Of a DNA stretch of 33,159 nucleotides, positions 30,538 to 33,159 are shown piece by piece (the stretch's first letter is position 1; every line of letters begins with the position of its first letter). The notes under the pieces were generated by a model that saw nothing but the letters and a program-made list of their open reading frames with translations, was not told where the DNA came from and searched no databases. A program made the position numbers and the translations under genes. Where the stretch lies: positions 1 through 33,159 of the forward strand of contig NZ_DASSKM010000183.1 of the NCBI RefSeq assembly GCF_035690525.1, written 5' to 3'. The stretch is from Salinisphaera sp035690525. Its GTDB lineage: Bacteria > Pseudomonadota > Gammaproteobacteria > Nevskiales > Salinisphaeraceae.

Positions 30538-30546
30538 TGCTAGAAT
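30538..30546 (+). promoter_or_regulatory. Extended -10 promoter candidate for purEK
   Basis: TGCTAGAAT (30538-30546) matches the extended -10 pattern TGnTATAAT with one mismatch. It lies 32 bases before the purE start. No good -35 box is visible, which is acceptable for extended -10 promoters. I saw no PurR-like palindrome or purine riboswitch. Confidence 0.4.
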
Positions 30547-30578
30547 AGGCGGCTTTTCTGTGCTCCGCAGGAGACACG

Positions 30579-31070
30579 ATGGCCGAACACAAGCCGCTCG
30601 TCGGCGTAATTATGGGCAGCACGTCCGATTGGGACACCATGCGCCATGCGCACGAGATGCTCGAGCGTTTCGAAATCCCGCATGAATGCCGGGTGGTTTC
30701 GGCCCACCGCACGCCGGATCTGATGCGCGAATACGCCGCCACCGCCGAACAGCGTGGCCTGGAAGCGATCATCGCCGGCGCCGGCGGGGCCGCGCATCTG
30801 CCGGGCATGGTCGCGGCGCAGACGCTGGTCCCGGTGCTCGGCGTGCCGGTGAAGAGCCGGGCGCTGAGCGGACTCGATTCACTGCTGTCGATCGTGCAGA
30901 TGCCCGGCGGCGTGCCCACGGCGACCTTCGCCATCGGCGATTCGGGCGCCAAAAACGCGGCCCTGTTCGCGATCGCGCAGCTTGCCGCCACGCGCGAGCC
31001 GCTGCGCCGCGCACTCACCGATTTCCGCGCCGCGCAAGCCGATAAGGTTCATAACGAGACGTTGTCATGA
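30579..31070 (+). CDS. purE: 5-(Carboxyamino)imidazole ribonucleotide mutase, PurE
   Basis: The 163-residue enzyme rearranges N5-CAIR to CAIR in de novo purine synthesis. Class I PurE motifs are clear: GVIMGSTSDWDTMRHA (substrate phosphate loop), VVSAHRTPDLM with the catalytic His, IAGAGGAAHLPGM, and PVKSRALSGLDSLLSIVQMP. Length matches bacterial class I PurE. Start ATG at 30579 is preceded by CAGGAGA. Its stop overlaps purK (ATGA), the usual pairing. Confidence 0.97.
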   Translation: MAEHKPLVGVIMGSTSDWDTMRHAHEMLERFEIPHECRVVSAHRTPDLMREYAATAEQRGLEAIIAGAGGAAHLPGMVAAQTLVPVLGVPVKSRALSGLDSLLSIVQMPGGVPTATFAIGDSGAKNAALFAIAQLAATREPLRRALTDFRAAQADKVHNETLS

Positions 31071-32233
31071 CCCTAGCCAACGGTTGCCGTTCGATAATCC
31101 TTCCCGGGGCCACGGTCGGCGTGTTGGGCAGCGGCCAGCTCGGGCGCATGCTCGCGCTCGCCGCGCGTCGTATGGGCTATCGCGTGCATACCTTTTCGCC
31201 GGGCGCCGATACGCCGACGGGCCAGGTTGCCGATCGCGAGGCCGTGGGTGACTATCAGGATCTCGCGGCGGTCGCCGAATTCGCGTCGCGCGTCGATGTC
31301 ATCACCTTCGAATTCGAGAATGTCCCGTTCGAGGCCGCGGCCGCAGCCGCCGAGCATGTGCCGGTGCGTCCGGACGGCCGGGTGCTGCATATCGCCCAGC
31401 ATCGTCGTCGCGAGAAGGATTTCCTCGCCGATGCCGGCTTTCCCACCGCACCGTTCGAACATGTGCCGGATCGCGACACGCTGACCGGCGCCATCGAGCG
31501 CGTGGGTACGCCGTGCGTTCTCAAGACCGCGGGTTTCGGCTACGACGGCAAGGGCCAGTACGTGATCAAGTCGCCCGGGGAGGCCGATACGGCATGGTCG
31601 GCGATCGGCGCCGGCGAGGCCGTGCTGGAGGGCTTTGTCGATTTCGAAAGCGAGGTCTCGGTGATCGCCGCGCGCGGCGCCGACGGCGCGTTCGCCCACT
31701 ACGGTGTGGTCGAAAATCGGCATCGCGATCATATTCTCGATGTATCGATCCCCGATGCGGTGCTGGACCCGGCGGTGGCCGACGAGGCGATCCGCATCGC
31801 CCGCGGCGTGCTGGAGGCGCTGGACGTGGTCGGCGTGCTCTGCGTGGAATTCTTCCTCGGCCGCGACGGTACGTTACGCGTGAACGAACTCGCGCCCCGG
31901 CCGCACAACTCCGGTCATTTTTCCTTCGACGCCTGTACAACCAGCCAGTTCGAGCAACAACTGCGCAGCGTCTGTGGACTGCCGCTGGGCGATACCGCGC
32001 GGTTGGCGCCGTCGGCGATGGTCAATCTGCTGGGCGATCTCTGGACCGATGGGGCGCCGGATTGGACGGCCGCGTTGAGCGATCCGGGGCTCAAGCTGCA
32101 TCTGTACGGCAAGAGCGAGGCCCGCCCGGGCCGCAAAATGGGGCACATGACGGTGCTCGGCGCGGATCGCGAGGACGCCGCCCGCCGCGCCGTGGCCGCC
32201 CGCGATCGGCTGACGGGCCGGCCGCGCTACTAG
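31067..32233 (+). CDS. purK: N5-Carboxyaminoimidazole ribonucleotide synthase, PurK
   Basis: The 388-residue ATP-grasp enzyme makes N5-CAIR from AIR, bicarbonate and ATP. It has the N-terminal GVLGSGQLGRMLALAARRMG, the ATP-grasp elements CVLKTAGFGYDGKGQYVIKS and EGFVDFESEVSVIAAR, and the metal-binding EFFLGRDGTLRVNELAPRPH followed by NSGHFSFDA. The ATG overlaps the purE stop, giving a coupled purEK operon. About ten polar residues precede the Rossmann-like core. It is convergent with the AraC-type gene, with 15 bases between stops and no clear terminator. Confidence 0.97.
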   Translation: MTLANGCRSIILPGATVGVLGSGQLGRMLALAARRMGYRVHTFSPGADTPTGQVADREAVGDYQDLAAVAEFASRVDVITFEFENVPFEAAAAAAEHVPVRPDGRVLHIAQHRRREKDFLADAGFPTAPFEHVPDRDTLTGAIERVGTPCVLKTAGFGYDGKGQYVIKSPGEADTAWSAIGAGEAVLEGFVDFESEVSVIAARGADGAFAHYGVVENRHRDHILDVSIPDAVLDPAVADEAIRIARGVLEALDVVGVLCVEFFLGRDGTLRVNELAPRPHNSGHFSFDACTTSQFEQQLRSVCGLPLGDTARLAPSAMVNLLGDLWTDGAPDWTAALSDPGLKLHLYGKSEARPGRKMGHMTVLGADREDAARRAVAARDRLTGRPRY

Positions 32234-32248
32234 GCGTTATCCTGTCGT

Positions 32249-33159
32249 TCACGCCGTGACGGATTTTGGATCGACATTGGCGTCGCCGGCGGAGAGACGC
32301 AGGCATTGAATATCGCGTTTGGGCGGCGCACCGAAAAGACGGCTGTACTCGCGGCTGAATTGCGAGGGGCTTTCGTAGCCGACTTCAAACGCCGCGCCCG
32401 CCGCGTCCAGCCCCTCATTGAGCATCAAGCGCCTCGCTTCGCCCAGCCGCAGCCATTTCTGGTACTGCAAGGGGCTCATCGCGGTGAGCTGACGAAAGTA
32501 GTGATGCAGGCTCGATGTGCTCATTTGCACGTGAGCCGCGAGGTCGGCGGTGCGCAGTGGTTGGGTGTAATTCGTCTTCAACCAATCGATGGCCCGGGCG
32601 ATCCGCCGGCTCTGGCTTCCCACCGAGGCAATCTGCCATAGGCGCGCCGCCAGATCGCTCTTCAGCAGGCGATAGTGGATCTCCCGCTCGATCAATGGCG
32701 CTAGCGCCGCAATGTCAGCGGGCTCGTCGAGCAAGGCGAGCAAGCGACTGAAAGGCTCCAGCAAAGCCGGGGTCATCGTGCCGATAGCGGCGCTCGCCTC
32801 GGTGGCGCGATCGCCTGGGGGCAGCAGGGTGGTCTGCGAGATCAATTCCGCCATGACGCGTAGATCGAGCTTGAATACCAGCCCCAGGCACGGCTTGTCC
32901 GGGCTGGCGTCGAGAACTTGCGAGCGGGCGGGAAGATCCAGGGAGTTGAGCAGGAAACGCTCGGTATCGTACGCATAAGCCTGGTTGCCGACCAGCATTT
33001 GCTTGGCGCCCTGGACGACGAGAACGACGCTGGGTTCAACCAGACAGGCGCAGGGTTCGGTCAGGGCCTCGCGCCGGAAAAATGCAAGATTGGCAATCGC
33101 GGTCGAGCAATCCTCCTGCCCGACTGTGCGCCCGCCAATCATATCCACCAGATCCGCGT
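32249..33159 (-). CDS. AraC-family transcriptional regulator (AraC_N type), 5' end cut by window edge
   Basis: At least 299 residues are visible. The N-terminal AraC_N ligand/oligomerisation domain has ANLAFFRREALTEPCACLVE, LVVQGAKQMLVGNQAYAYD and LDLPARSQVLDASP. The C-terminal pair of helix-turn-helix motifs (about residues 200-290) has IDWLKTNYTQPLRTADLAAH, MSTSSLHHYFRQLTAMSPLQ and VGYESPSQFSREYSRLFGAP. In-frame GTG (33148) and ATG (33142) exist, but the frame stays open to the edge. Relatives carry a few more residues of this helix, so the true start is probably outside the window. Genes of this type are usually divergent from, and control, a neighbouring oxidoreductase or efflux gene, which here would lie to the right. 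Targets are unknown. Confidence 0.9.
   Translation of the reverse strand, partial: ADLVDMIGGRTVGQEDCSTAIANLAFFRREALTEPCACLVEPSVVLVVQGAKQMLVGNQAYAYDTERFLLNSLDLPARSQVLDASPDKPCLGLVFKLDLRVMAELISQTTLLPPGDRATEASAAIGTMTPALLEPFSRLLALLDEPADIAALAPLIEREIHYRLLKSDLAARLWQIASVGSQSRRIARAIDWLKTNYTQPLRTADLAAHVQMSTSSLHHYFRQLTAMSPLQYQKWLRLGEARRLMLNEGLDAAGAAFEVGYESPSQFSREYSRLFGAPPKRDIQCLRLSAGDANVDPKSVTA

Noticed and set aside
1..33159. CRISPR arrays, insertion sequences, prophage or toxin-antitoxin genes
   Set aside because: No regularly spaced repeats, transposase, integrase or phage structural motif could be seen in either strand.

Overview
The window is high in G+C (about two thirds by eye), with dense, often ATGA- or GTGA-overlapping genes. 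It carries a complete type II secretion (T2SS) locus plus gspA/gspB, purEK, etfBA, a CCA-encoding tRNA-Leu and a glutathione-dependent glyoxalase. This fits a free-living gammaproteobacterium. A halophilic or marine lineage such as Salinisphaera is my best guess from overall gene content, but nothing in the sequence proves the genus.

Layout. (1) 1-2368, minus strand: a zinc-less-looking medium-chain dehydrogenase, a 6-pyruvoyl-tetrahydropterin-synthase (PTPS)-like protein and a GT4 glycosyltransferase. They form a tight operon that runs off the left edge and looks like part of an uncharacterised pathway, possibly pterin-derived. (2) 2546-3766, plus: cyclopropane fatty acid synthase. (3) 3785-15461, minus: twelve consecutive T2SS genes, gspC-D-E-F-G-H-I-J-K-L-M-N. 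Divergent from them at 15573-18197 are gspA (exeA-like ATPase with a peptidoglycan-binding domain) and gspB. A secreted DUF2845 protein made of two internal repeats follows. No prepilin peptidase (gspO) or pilotin lies in the window. (4) 18871-19041: an AT-rich island with tandem and inverted repeats between convergent genes. (5) 19042-21409, minus: gloA, a terminator, then etfB-etfA. (6) 21444-22730, plus: an acetolactate-synthase-family gene that lacks the whole N-terminal pyrimidine-binding domain. (7) 22831-26132, minus: tRNA-Leu(UAG), an orphan response regulator with a degenerate receiver, a mocA-like/xdhC molybdenum-cofactor maturation pair and gph. (8) 26239-28295, plus: a MATE transporter overlapping a two-domain protein with a PD-(D/E)XK nuclease-like core. 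(9) 28393-30452, plus: lemA and two TPM-domain membrane proteins. (10) 30579-32233, plus: purE-purK. (11) right edge, minus: an AraC-family regulator whose first residues lie outside the window.

How the parts work together. The T2SS genes encode an almost complete outer-membrane secretion machine: secretin D, clamp C, motor E, platform F/L/M, pseudopilins G-K, and N. GspA/GspB would help insert the secretin through peptidoglycan. The rest is mostly housekeeping: purine synthesis, electron transfer, phosphoglycolate and methylglyoxal removal. The least explained items are the left-edge dehydrogenase/PTPS-like/glycosyltransferase operon, the N-terminally truncated thiamine-diphosphate enzyme, the nuclease-like protein coupled to the MATE gene, the duplicated DUF2845 protein and the repeat-bearing AT island. 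I saw no CRISPR array, insertion sequence, prophage gene or rRNA.
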